12,016 nt of DNA from an uncultured Clostridia bacterium (GCA_945485605.1 CALYSG010000046.1:1-12016), one strand, 5' to 3'; shown: positions 1 through 7,017, counted from the first letter of the stretch. The notes: generated by a model not told the origin, from the letters alone. Translations and numbers: made by a program.

Positions 1-1405
1 CAACCGGACGGTCGGCAAAAAGCGCCTTCCGGGAAAATTCCTGCGGCGTAAGTCCGAGGACCGCCGCAAATGTCTGCAGAAACGATCCGCACCCGGATGA
101 ACACGCCTCATTGAGGAATATGCTGTCGATTGCACCGTTTCGGATCCTGAAGCACTTTATATCCTGCCCGCCTATATCGATTATAAAGTCGACCGCAGGG
201 CAGAACTTCTTCGCCGCCGTATAATGCGCGACCGTTTCGACCACGCCGAGATCGGTGTGAAAAGCATTTTTTATTATGTCCTCGCCGTATCCCGTCACAG
301 CCGATCCGGCTATACGTATGTCGGGAAAGTCTCGGTAGAGCTCTTCGAGATACTTCTTTATGATAGGCACGGGATTGCCGCTGTTCGGAGTGTAAAGCGG
401 TCTGAAAAGGTTTCCGTCTCCGTCACAAAGCACCGCTTTCACTGTCGTCGAACCGGCATCGATGCCGAGGTACATTGTTTCTGACGGAGCATCACGGAAA
501 ACTATATTTTCCGAATCGGCTTCGTGACGGGCTGAGAAATCAGCATATTCCGCTTCGTCTGAAAAGAGCGGGCGGCACGACGAATAGCTCTCCGAGGAAG
601 AGTATCCTGCTGTTTTCCTTGCGAGCTCATAAAGATCCGTCTCCGCCGAAGCGGGAGAAAGCGCCGCACCGATCGCAACATAATAAAGCGAATTTTCGGG
701 ACAAACTCCTTTTATCTTAAGTACATCGTCAAACGCCGCTCGAAGCTGAGGAAAAAATGTCAGAGGTCCGCCGAGGTATAGCACATTTCCGGCGATCTCC
801 CTTCCCTGTGCCAGTCCCGCGACCGTCTGGTTCGCAACGGCATAAAAAATACCGGCGGCAATGTCCTCTTTTCTTGCGCCCTGATTTATGAGAGGTTGAA
901 TATCGCTTTTTGCAAAGACACCGCAACGTGAAGCTATCGTATATACCTGTGTATGGTCTGCGGCAAGTCTGTCGAGCTCCGACATATCTACATTCATAAG
1001 CGCCGCCATCTGATCGATAAAAGCTCCCGTGCCGCCGGCACAGGTTCCGTTCATTCTGACCTCTGTACCGCCGCTGAGGAAGAGTATCTTCGCATCCTCT
1101 CCCCCGAGTTCGATAACGGCATCGGTACCGGGATAAAGCTTCTTCACAGCGCTTCCGGCAGCATAGACCTCCTGCGCAAACGGCAGACCGAGCGACTCGG
1201 CTATTCCCATTCCCGCAGAGCCCGATACCGAAAGCAACATCTTTTCGTTGCCGAAGCGGGACGCCACCTCCGAAAGCAGACGCGACGCGGTCTCCTGAAT
1301 GTGCGCCATATGCCGCTCGTAAGAGCTGAAAAGTATTTTATTGTCTTCTCCGATTACAACGCACTTTATAGTAGTCGAGCCTATGTCAAGTCCCGCGCGT
1401 TTCAT
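1..1405 (-). CDS. Tandem-domain CoA-dehydratase activase (BcrAD/BadFG ATPase family), 3' end cut by window edge
   Basis: Partial gene; 468 residues are visible from the ATG at 1405 and the frame stays open to the window edge. It has two ASKHA-type ATPase domains. The first (about residues 4-250) has phosphate-binding GLDIGSTT (5-12), LGGEDAK (100-106) and the motifs NGTCAGGTG and ASRCGVFAKSD, placing Cys122 and Cys161 39 residues apart. In the family these two cysteines bind the [4Fe-4S] cluster shared by the activator dimer. The second domain starts near residue 312 (LGIDAGSTTVK), with DIGGQDIK (410-417) and NEACSSGCGSF (432-442). Such proteins use ATP hydrolysis to inject one low-potential electron into a 2-hydroxyacyl-CoA or benzoyl-CoA dehydratase/reductase; the substrate here is unknown. 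In related long proteins the tandem domains are followed by a DUF2229-type region, which may lie beyond the edge. It starts 23 nt after the dehydratase-like gene, with GGAGG 12 nt before the ATG. The family is clear; the pathway is not. Confidence 0.88.
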   Translation of the reverse strand, partial: MKRAGLDIGSTTIKCVVIGEDNKILFSSYERHMAHIQETASRLLSEVASRFGNEKMLLSVSGSAGMGIAESLGLPFAQEVYAAGSAVKKLYPGTDAVIELGGEDAKILFLSGGTEVRMNGTCAGGTGAFIDQMAALMNVDMSELDRLAADHTQVYTIASRCGVFAKSDIQPLINQGARKEDIAAGIFYAVANQTVAGLAQGREIAGNVLYLGGPLTFFPQLRAAFDDVLKIKGVCPENSLYYVAIGAALSPASAETDLYELARKTAGYSSSESYSSCRPLFSDEAEYADFSARHEADSENIVFRDAPSETMYLGIDAGSTTVKAVLCDGDGNLFRPLYTPNSGNPVPIIKKYLEELYRDFPDIRIAGSAVTGYGEDIIKNAFHTDLGVVETVAHYTAAKKFCPAVDFIIDIGGQDIKCFRIRNGAIDSIFLNEACSSGCGSFLQTFAAVLGLTPQEFSRKALFADRPV

Positions 1406-1428
1406 ATTCCGGATCAGCCTCCTTTATT

Positions 1429-2697
1429 TCAGCCTTCATTGGCCATAGCAAGCATCAGCTTGATACGGTTCTCCTGATTTACCTTTGACGCGCCCGAATC
1501 GTAATCGACCGGGCATATGTTCGCCTCCGGGTACATATTGCGTATAGTCCTTATCGTTCCCTTGCCGACTATATGGTTCGGAAGGCACCCGAATGGCTGA
1601 GCACAGATAATGTTATCATAGCCCTTCTCGATAAGCTCCGCAGTTTCGGCGGGAAGCAGCCAGCCCTCTCCCATCTTGACCCCGCGTCCGATCACGCGGT
1701 CACCGAGCTCTCGTATGTGAGAAAATGGTGCGGGGGAGGTAAAGCAAGGGAAATCCTTCAGCACATCGAGCATCTCTTTCTCCATTCTTTCGGCGACGAA
1801 GGCTCCGACTTGGGCTATGACCTTTTTGCTTGCCTTGCCTCCGTAAAGGCGGTAGTCGGTTTGCCTGTTATCGAACATAAATTGAAAAAATCCTATGACC
1901 CCGGGCACCATGAATTCACAGCCCTGAGACAGAAGAAATTCCTCAAGTCCGTTGTTTCCGAATGAAGAATACTTGACATAGATCTCGCCGACAATGCCGA
2001 CCTTTGTTCTCTTCACATCAAGTCTCTCTACGCCTCTGAAATCCTCCGCCATATTGCGAAGGTTACGTCTCACTGCATCGCCGAAAAGCCCGCGATTCTG
2101 TGAAAACTGCGACAGAAGCTCGCGGTTCCACTTCTCGACTACCGCATTCGTGTCACCGGCGTGCGCCTCGTAAGGCAAAGTCTGATTCTTCAAAAGCATT
2201 ATCATATCCCCGTAAACGAGCGCCATAAGCCCCTTCGCGATCATATCGGGAGTGACCTTGAATCCGTCAGAGTGCTCCATACGGTTGAAGCTCAGCGAGA
2301 GGACCGGAACATAATCCATATTCATATTGTGAAGAGCTTTGCGTATCATCCATATATAGTTTGACGCGCGGCATCCTCCTCCGGTCTGGAATTGGATAAG
2401 TGCCACACGGTGCGGATCGTACTCACCCGACACGAGGGCGTTAAGTTGCTGTCCGATCATACATATTGCCGGATAGCACATATCGTTATGCACATATTTC
2501 AGCCCGGTGTTTATGATATCCCTTCCCGTTGAATGAAGCACCTCAAAATCGTACCCGTACATACGGAATATTCCCTCTATCAGCTTCATATGAATAGGAA
2601 AAATATCGGGTGCGAGTATCTTATGAGTCGCCTTCATCTCCTTTGTAAACGGAGCATTTCTGAAGGCTTCTTCACCCTTCTTCGTATCATCCGACAC
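1429..2697 (-). CDS. 2-hydroxyacyl-CoA dehydratase-like subunit (partner of the downstream activase)
   Basis: 422-residue protein. I choose the GTG at 2697 because AGGAGGT sits 6 nt upstream. The frame extends to an ATG at 2796, but that extension overlaps the fakA stop and reads through a hairpin. The protein resembles the C-terminal, dehydratase-like part of the long clostridial activase/dehydratase proteins, here encoded separately. Conserved cysteines likely to bind an iron-sulfur cluster are Cys74 (NDMCYPA), Cys109 (TGGGCRASN), Cys365 and Cys371 (CAQPFGCLPNH). Other family-like stretches are GEIYVKYSSFGNNGLE and VDYDSGASKVNQENR near the C-terminus. The family acts on acyl-CoA or related unreactive substrates after one-electron reduction by the activase encoded just downstream. 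No substrate can be deduced. It is probably co-transcribed with fakB-fakA upstream (88 nt gap) and the activase downstream (23 nt gap). The family call is firm; enzymatic activity is inferred. Confidence 0.82.
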   Translation of the reverse strand: MSDDTKKGEEAFRNAPFTKEMKATHKILAPDIFPIHMKLIEGIFRMYGYDFEVLHSTGRDIINTGLKYVHNDMCYPAICMIGQQLNALVSGEYDPHRVALIQFQTGGGCRASNYIWMIRKALHNMNMDYVPVLSLSFNRMEHSDGFKVTPDMIAKGLMALVYGDMIMLLKNQTLPYEAHAGDTNAVVEKWNRELLSQFSQNRGLFGDAVRRNLRNMAEDFRGVERLDVKRTKVGIVGEIYVKYSSFGNNGLEEFLLSQGCEFMVPGVIGFFQFMFDNRQTDYRLYGGKASKKVIAQVGAFVAERMEKEMLDVLKDFPCFTSPAPFSHIRELGDRVIGRGVKMGEGWLLPAETAELIEKGYDNIICAQPFGCLPNHIVGKGTIRTIRNMYPEANICPVDYDSGASKVNQENRIKLMLAMANEG

Positions 2698-2703
2698 AGC
2701 TTG

Positions 2704-2710
2704 ACCTCCT
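2704..2710 (-). promoter_or_regulatory. Ribosome binding site deciding the GTG start of the dehydratase-like gene
   Basis: AGGAGGT on the minus strand lies 6 nt before the GTG at 2697. This is the best Shine-Dalgarno match near the 5' end of the frame. It argues against the upstream in-frame ATG codons at 2796 and 2778-2773. Confidence 0.8.
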
Positions 2711-2728
2711 CTCTTATTCGGCAAATGA

Positions 2729-2761
2729 GCTTGCCGCTCCGCAAAAAGCGGCGTGGCAAGC
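2729..2761 (-). other. Strong intercistronic hairpin between fakA and the dehydratase-like gene
   Basis: An imperfect inverted repeat with two 14-nt arms (2748-2761 and 2729-2742), two mismatches and a 5-nt loop. On the transcribed (minus) strand the loop is TTTTT and no U-run follows, so it does not look like an intrinsic terminator. It sits 24 nt after the fakA stop and 19 nt before the AGGAGGT of the next gene. It may stabilise or process the mRNA, or tune expression between the two halves of the cluster; that role is inference. Confidence 0.6.
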
Positions 2762-2785
2762 CCTTTTACCGGCATCATCCGGTTT

Positions 2786-4453
2786 TTATTCCGCAACGAG
2801 AATATAGTCGTATATATCCTGCCCGCCGTCTATGCGGTAGACCTCGACTCCGCCGTTGCGCTTCGGAAGTTCAAAAACGAGCTTTTCGGTTTCTTCGTCT
2901 GAGGCTTTGGCACCTCTTATGAGCATACAAACCGAATGCTCAGAAAGATCTATTTTCTCCGCGGCATCGTAAACCGCCTGCTCTCTTGAACCCGAGCAGG
3001 AAACTATCTGCTTACCGGTAAATCCTATATAGTCCCCCGTGTGAACGGTGAAGCCGTCCATATCGGCATCGCGCACGGCACGCGAGATCTCGACGTTCAC
3101 GACTCCAGCCATGGCTTCGTCCAGCTCAGCCATGATAGCATCGACGTCGTCTCCATCTGTATTGAGCATAGTGAGCGCCGCGTAACCGTGACCTATCGTC
3201 TTGCTCTCCACGACACGCACATCGGACCCGGGATACAGCTTCGCCGCCTGTCTTGCCGTAAGGATAACATTACCGTTGTTCGGAAATACGATAACGGTAT
3301 CGGCATTGACCGCCTCAAACGCCTCGATAAAATCGGAAGTTGAAGGGTTCATACTCTGGCCGCCTTCAACAATGAAGTCAGCCCCCATCTCGCGGAAGGT
3401 ATCCTGAATTCCCTTTCCCGCTGCGACTGCAACAACGCCGAATTTGCGGCGCGCGTCGTCCTTTTTAACTTCAAACTCATCACCGTCGGGAAGATCGGTG
3501 CCGGAATGCTGAAGCGACATATTCTCGACCTTTACGGTTAGGAATTCACCGAATTGGTGACAAAATTCAAATACTTTTTCGGGTGTCATCGTATGAACAT
3601 GGAGCTTTACAGCCGTTCCCGTCTTGAATGCAACGACCGAATTACCTATCGTTTTCAGATAATCTATTATTACACTGATATTAAAGGTGTCGGGATCGAC
3701 CTTACAGCGCTGAAGCCTCAGAAGAAGCTCGGTACAGTATCCGTACTTCATTACACTGTTCTCGTCAAAGAGATCGAAGTTGACATCGGCCTTTTTGTCG
3801 GCGGCGGTCATTTCAAGTACTGCAGATACCGCTTGACCGTTATATGCCTGTCTTATTCCCTCGGCTATGTAGACAAGTCCGGCGCCGCCCGAATCCACGA
3901 CTCCCGCCTTTTTAAGCACGTCGAGCTTTTCCGGAGTGTTCTTCAGAGAACGCTTCGCCTCCTCGATAAAAGCTCCGAGAAGCTCGCCGGGCGTTGTGGC
4001 ATTGCAGGTATAGGTATACTCGGTAGCTTCCCTCATAACCGTGAGTATCGTTCCCTCCGTAGGCTCGACAACAGCGTTGTAGGCATACTCTACTCCTTTG
4101 CGGAGTGCCGCCTTTATCTGATCGGTATCGGCTGTGATCATACCCGAGAACGCGGACGCAAAGCCCTCAAAGAACTGCGAAAGAATGACTCCGGAATTCC
4201 CTCTCGCGCCGAGAAGCATACCCTCTGATATGCGACGCGAAACATCGGACAGAGAATCGCATCCCTCAAGCGATGCGTTAGCTCCGCCCTTCATCGTCAA
4301 GAGCATATTGTCGCCCGTATCACCGTCGGGGATCGGAAAAACATTGAGATCGTTTACCTTCTGAACATTCTGAGAAAGGTTAGCGGCCCCGCTTCTGACA
4401 AGCTCGGCAAGCAATTTGCCGTCAAGCACTTTTTCCTGCACACTCTCAGGCAT
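2786..4453 (-). CDS. fakA: Fatty acid kinase catalytic subunit FakA (DAK2/DhaL domain, YloV family)
   Basis: 555 residues, close to the usual length of about 550. FakA phosphorylates a fatty acid carried by FakB, giving an acyl-phosphate for PlsX/PlsY-dependent phospholipid synthesis; it is cytosolic. The N-terminal DhaL-type kinase domain (about 1-205) has NVFPIPDGDTGDN, where Asp43, Asp45 and Asp48 are the expected Mg-nucleotide ligands, then GARGNSGVILSQ and DSGGAGLV. The middle domain (about 215-330) carries the family motif YGYCTELLL. The C-terminal DegV-like domain (about 335-555) has GGQSMNPST and FPNNGNVILTA, as in YloV proteins. The ATG at 4453 overlaps the end of fakB by 8 nt (ATGCCTGA) and has only a weak AGGG-like site, so translational coupling to fakB is likely. 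The partner gene directly upstream strongly supports the assignment. Nothing looks truncated. Confidence 0.93.
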   Translation of the reverse strand: MPESVQEKVLDGKLLAELVRSGAANLSQNVQKVNDLNVFPIPDGDTGDNMLLTMKGGANASLEGCDSLSDVSRRISEGMLLGARGNSGVILSQFFEGFASAFSGMITADTDQIKAALRKGVEYAYNAVVEPTEGTILTVMREATEYTYTCNATTPGELLGAFIEEAKRSLKNTPEKLDVLKKAGVVDSGGAGLVYIAEGIRQAYNGQAVSAVLEMTAADKKADVNFDLFDENSVMKYGYCTELLLRLQRCKVDPDTFNISVIIDYLKTIGNSVVAFKTGTAVKLHVHTMTPEKVFEFCHQFGEFLTVKVENMSLQHSGTDLPDGDEFEVKKDDARRKFGVVAVAAGKGIQDTFREMGADFIVEGGQSMNPSTSDFIEAFEAVNADTVIVFPNNGNVILTARQAAKLYPGSDVRVVESKTIGHGYAALTMLNTDGDDVDAIMAELDEAMAGVVNVEISRAVRDADMDGFTVHTGDYIGFTGKQIVSCSGSREQAVYDAAEKIDLSEHSVCMLIRGAKASDEETEKLVFELPKRNGGVEVYRIDGGQDIYDYILVAE

Positions 4454-5342
4454 TGGCTTCTACCCTGTAAGTGACTTCTTTTCCGAAGGCGAAAAGACCT
4501 ACTGTGTCCGGGCCGACGCACGCGCCGACGATAGGTCCTATATATCCGACAACGATCTCGGACTTCGGGAAGGCTTCCTTAAGCATAGCCTTGATCGACT
4601 CCACCTCTTCCTCCGGACAGTCGGCGTGCGATAAGTATATCGGCTGGCCGTCGTCAAAGGCATTTTCCTTCAGAAGGCTGACACATTCCTGAAGCGAATT
4701 CAGACGCCCCTTGACCTTTTTTATCGGCACATTGTTTCCGTCGGCATCCGAGATGATTATCGGTCTTACCCCGAACAGATTTCCGAAAAATGCAGCCGAA
4801 CCCTTAACACGGCCCGCCTTGCGCAGACAGTCGAGCGACTGAACGGCTACATACTGACGGACACTCGCCTTCTTTTCGATAACCGCATCGGCGATCTCCT
4901 TTGCGCTCATACCCTTTTCGGCAAGCTCGGCGGCAAAAACGGCAAGCATGCCCTCTCCCGTGCTCGAGTTTGTCGAATCTATGCAATAGATCGCCTGATC
5001 CGGATATTTTTCTTTAAGCTTTCCTGCAAGAACTCTCGCGGTATTTACCGAGCCGGACAGCTTCAGCGAGCATCCTATGTAAACTATATCGTAACCCTCG
5101 CCCAGATATTTCTCGAAAACTCTCTGGAATTCGTCAACGGGAACCTGCGTCGTAGTTACACGCTGACCCTTTCTTATCGTCTCATAAAGCTCGTGGGGCG
5201 TATAGTATTCCCATGTCAGAGATGCCGGAGTGGTCTTACCGTCAAGAACGGTGTTCATCTTAGCGTAATCAATACCGTGCTTCTCGAGGATCTCGCCGGC
5301 AATATCAGCGCAGGAATCAGTGATGATCTTTACCTTATTCAT
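4446..5342 (-). CDS. fakB: DegV-family fatty acid-binding protein FakB
   Basis: 298 residues, slightly longer than typical DegV proteins (about 280-290). It binds a fatty acid in a buried tunnel and presents its carboxylate to FakA for phosphorylation. Family landmarks are KIITDSCADI (5-14), TTTQVP near residue 63 (usually TSQPS), LKLSGSVNTA, CIDSTNSSTGEG, the LRKAGRV segment (usually KRGGR) and VRPII. Near the C-terminus GPIVGACVGPDTVG (269-282) replaces the usual G-x-H-x-GPG: Cys275 stands where most family members have a His thought to contact the fatty acid carboxylate. This could mark a different ligand preference. The ATG at 5342 has GAGGAG 8 nt upstream and the gene overlaps fakA by 8 nt. 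No convincing sigma-A promoter was found in the 5343-5453 leader. The family is certain; the ligand is unknown. Confidence 0.9.
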   Translation of the reverse strand: MNKVKIITDSCADIAGEILEKHGIDYAKMNTVLDGKTTPASLTWEYYTPHELYETIRKGQRVTTTQVPVDEFQRVFEKYLGEGYDIVYIGCSLKLSGSVNTARVLAGKLKEKYPDQAIYCIDSTNSSTGEGMLAVFAAELAEKGMSAKEIADAVIEKKASVRQYVAVQSLDCLRKAGRVKGSAAFFGNLFGVRPIIISDADGNNVPIKKVKGRLNSLQECVSLLKENAFDDGQPIYLSHADCPEEEVESIKAMLKEAFPKSEIVVGYIGPIVGACVGPDTVGLFAFGKEVTYRVEANA

Positions 5343-5453
5343 TTTACATTCTCCTCAGCATATTGCAAAATTCATTTTCCGACTCAGAGCATACTGCGTG
5401 CGGATAAAATATAACATTGTAAATAATACTGCATTTCCGCAAAAAATAAAACA

Positions 5454-5502
5454 GACAAATCCGCTTCAAAGTATAAAAACAATACATTTATGCGGATTTG
5501 TC
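5454..5502 (-). terminator. Terminator-like inverted repeat after spoVAD-spoVAE
   Basis: Perfect 11-bp arms (GACAAATCCGC at 5454-5464 and GCGGATTTGTC at 5492-5502) enclose a 27-nt AT-rich loop with a small inner stem. On the minus strand it is followed by TGTTTTATTTTTT, which fits termination of the spore gene ending at 5540. On the plus strand it is followed by AGATTTTTT. The loop is long for an intrinsic terminator. Because it lies upstream of fakB, an operator role is an alternative. Confidence 0.5.
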
Positions 5503-5539
5503 AGATTTTTTGGCAAAGAAAAGGAAAAAAACAGGTTTT

Positions 5540-6913
5540 TCAGCGCTTTGGTTTGCCTTTGAATATCAGCGCGGCAAGGTATCCGAAGCATATTGCGGCG
5601 GCGGTTCCGCCGGCAGCTGCCGTAAGTCCTCCCGTCAGCGCACCGAGAAGGCCCTTCTCATCAACCGCCTCACGCACTCCCTTTGAAATAAGGAAGCCGA
5701 AACCGGTCAGCGGCGTGGTCGCTCCGGCACCCGCAAATTCGGCAAGCGGAGCATAAAGCCCTACGGCTCCGAGTATTACTCCCGCTACAACGTAAATAAC
5801 AAGTATCCTTGCAGGAGTCAGCTTAGTCCTGTCGACCAGCAGCTGCGCTACGACGCACAACCGTCCTCCGACTATAAATGCCCAACCGAATCTAAGAACA
5901 CTCTCCATTTCAATCACCCGGCTTTCAAGTCTTATCAGATGAGCCACGGCAGGGATCGCACAGCCCTGCTGAAGGCTCGACGGGCTCATCATTGCTCCCG
6001 TTCCGAGAAAAAGGACATTCCCGAGCTTTCCTTCGGCGAGCCGCGGAATTATATAATCCGCCATAACTACCGCCGAACATCCGCAGCCCGAGCCTCCGGC
6101 GTGAACGTCCTGTGTCGACCTGTTGAATATCATCATTCCGCAGTCATTGTAAACGCCCGAAATATCAAGTCCCTCCGCCCGTGCAAGATCTGCAAGCATC
6201 GCGCCTCCCTCGTAACCGAGGTCTCCCGTCAATATCATATCGAAATCTTCGGGAGCAAGTCCCGATTCGTCAAAATAGCGAAGAAGAGTGGAAAGCGCCG
6301 CGGGAGCCATCGCCGCACCCATATTGTTCGCATCGCATATTCCCTTCTCTTTCACAATACCCGGCAAAGCCTCGGTTACCCTCACCTTGCCCTTGCAATC
6401 CTTATCTCCGACGATAAAGGCACCGGAGCCGGTTACGGTCCACTGCGCAGTAGGTGTCCTTTGCGAACCGTATTCAAGCGGAGTTCGGTACTGGCGCTCG
6501 GCTGAACAGTAGTGCGAAGAGGTGACTGCCGCAGAATGTGCATATATCCCCTTCGACACCATGACCGAGGCAAGCATGAGCCCCTCCGCCGCCGTCGAGC
6601 AGGCACCGTAAAGTCCGAAGTACGGGATGTTGAAGTCAAGAAGCCCGTAGGCTGAACCAATACACTGATTAAGAAGATCTCCAGCGAAAAGCGAGCCTAT
6701 ATCGCTCTCCTTCAATGACGCCTTCTTCATGGCAAGCGATAGTGCGCGTCTCTGCATCTCGCTCTCCGCTTTTTCCCATGTATCGGTACCGAAGGCATCG
6801 GTCTCATCGTACATATCAAAATATCCGCCGAGCGGCCCTTCATGCTCCTTCTTCCCGACAATGCCCGCCGCACCGCATATCACGGCATCAAGTGCAATGA
6901 TCTCTCCTGCCAT
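5540..6913 (-). CDS. spoVAD: SpoVAD-SpoVAE fusion, spore dipicolinic-acid channel component
   Basis: 457 residues made of two normally separate Spo proteins read in one frame. Residues 1-335 match SpoVAD, a thiolase-fold dipicolinate-binding protein, with LFAGDLLNQCIGSAYG, FGLYGACSTAAEGL, TGDLGYEGG and DCGMMIF. Residues from Met336 (codon at 5906-5908) to 457 match SpoVAE, a small membrane protein, with VDRTKLTPARILV, GAGATTPLTGFG, AVDEKGLLGA and a hydrophobic GTAAAICFGYLAALIF. Both parts have near-native lengths. SpoVA proteins move Ca-dipicolinate into the forespore and release it at germination. The junction codes LESRVIEMES with no stop; both other frames have a TGA there, so a single-base change would restore two genes. 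The ATG at 6913 follows GGAGAAGG closely. No spoVAC is adjacent. Identity of both parts is firm; whether the product stays fused is not known. Confidence 0.9.
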   Translation of the reverse strand: MAGEIIALDAVICGAAGIVGKKEHEGPLGGYFDMYDETDAFGTDTWEKAESEMQRRALSLAMKKASLKESDIGSLFAGDLLNQCIGSAYGLLDFNIPYFGLYGACSTAAEGLMLASVMVSKGIYAHSAAVTSSHYCSAERQYRTPLEYGSQRTPTAQWTVTGSGAFIVGDKDCKGKVRVTEALPGIVKEKGICDANNMGAAMAPAALSTLLRYFDESGLAPEDFDMILTGDLGYEGGAMLADLARAEGLDISGVYNDCGMMIFNRSTQDVHAGGSGCGCSAVVMADYIIPRLAEGKLGNVLFLGTGAMMSPSSLQQGCAIPAVAHLIRLESRVIEMESVLRFGWAFIVGGRLCVVAQLLVDRTKLTPARILVIYVVAGVILGAVGLYAPLAEFAGAGATTPLTGFGFLISKGVREAVDEKGLLGALTGGLTAAAGGTAAAICFGYLAALIFKGKPKR

Positions 6914-6949
6914 ATCCTTCTCCGGTTTTTTTAAAAATTATTTTACTCA

Positions 6950-6978
6950 TATTATTTGAGAAAAAAAGTGAAATATAC
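6950..6978 (-). promoter_or_regulatory. Candidate sigma-G-type promoter for spoVAD-spoVAE
   Basis: On the minus strand a -35-like GTATA (6974-6978) is separated by 17 nt from AATAATA (6950-6956), which is one mismatch from the forespore -10 CATnnTA. The -10 lies 36 nt before the start codon. spoVA operons are sigma-G dependent in Bacillus subtilis, so the match makes sense, but the motifs are short and the region is AT-rich. Confidence 0.3.
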
Positions 6979-6979
6979 C

Positions 6980-7008
6980 TTGTCGCGGAGAAAGAATTGT
7001 GATATAAT
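6980..7008 (+). promoter_or_regulatory. Sigma-A promoter of the aldose epimerase-udp pair
   Basis: TTGTCG (6980-6985), 17 nt, then TATAAT (7003-7008) preceded by an extended -10 TG. It lies 35 nt before the GTG start at 7044. Its -35 is one base away from the -35-like box of the divergent spore promoter. Confidence 0.75.
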
Positions 7009-7017
7009 TATCTTACC

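Noticed and set aside
953..1477. A 174-codon open frame on the plus strand opposite the activase gene
   Set aside because: The minus strand here encodes a protein with complete ATPase and cysteine motifs. The plus-strand frame is low in recognisable motifs and rich in Arg/Ser, typical of an antisense shadow.
2698..2796. An extended N-terminus of the dehydratase-like protein from the ATG at 2796
   Set aside because: The extension overlaps the fakA stop, runs through the hairpin and has no ribosome binding site; the GTG at 2697 has AGGAGGT 6 nt upstream.
3554..4228. A 224-codon open frame on the plus strand opposite fakA
   Set aside because: It lies fully inside a well-supported fakA, has no plausible ribosome binding site and no family-like motifs.
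5343..5453. A sigma-A promoter for fakB
   Set aside because: Several AT-rich hexamers resemble a -10, but none has an acceptable -35 at 16-18 nt, so I do not call one.
5939..6505. A 188-codon open frame on the plus strand opposite spoVAD
   Set aside because: The SpoVAD motifs are on the minus strand; this frame is an antisense shadow with an unusual Arg/Ser/His-rich composition.
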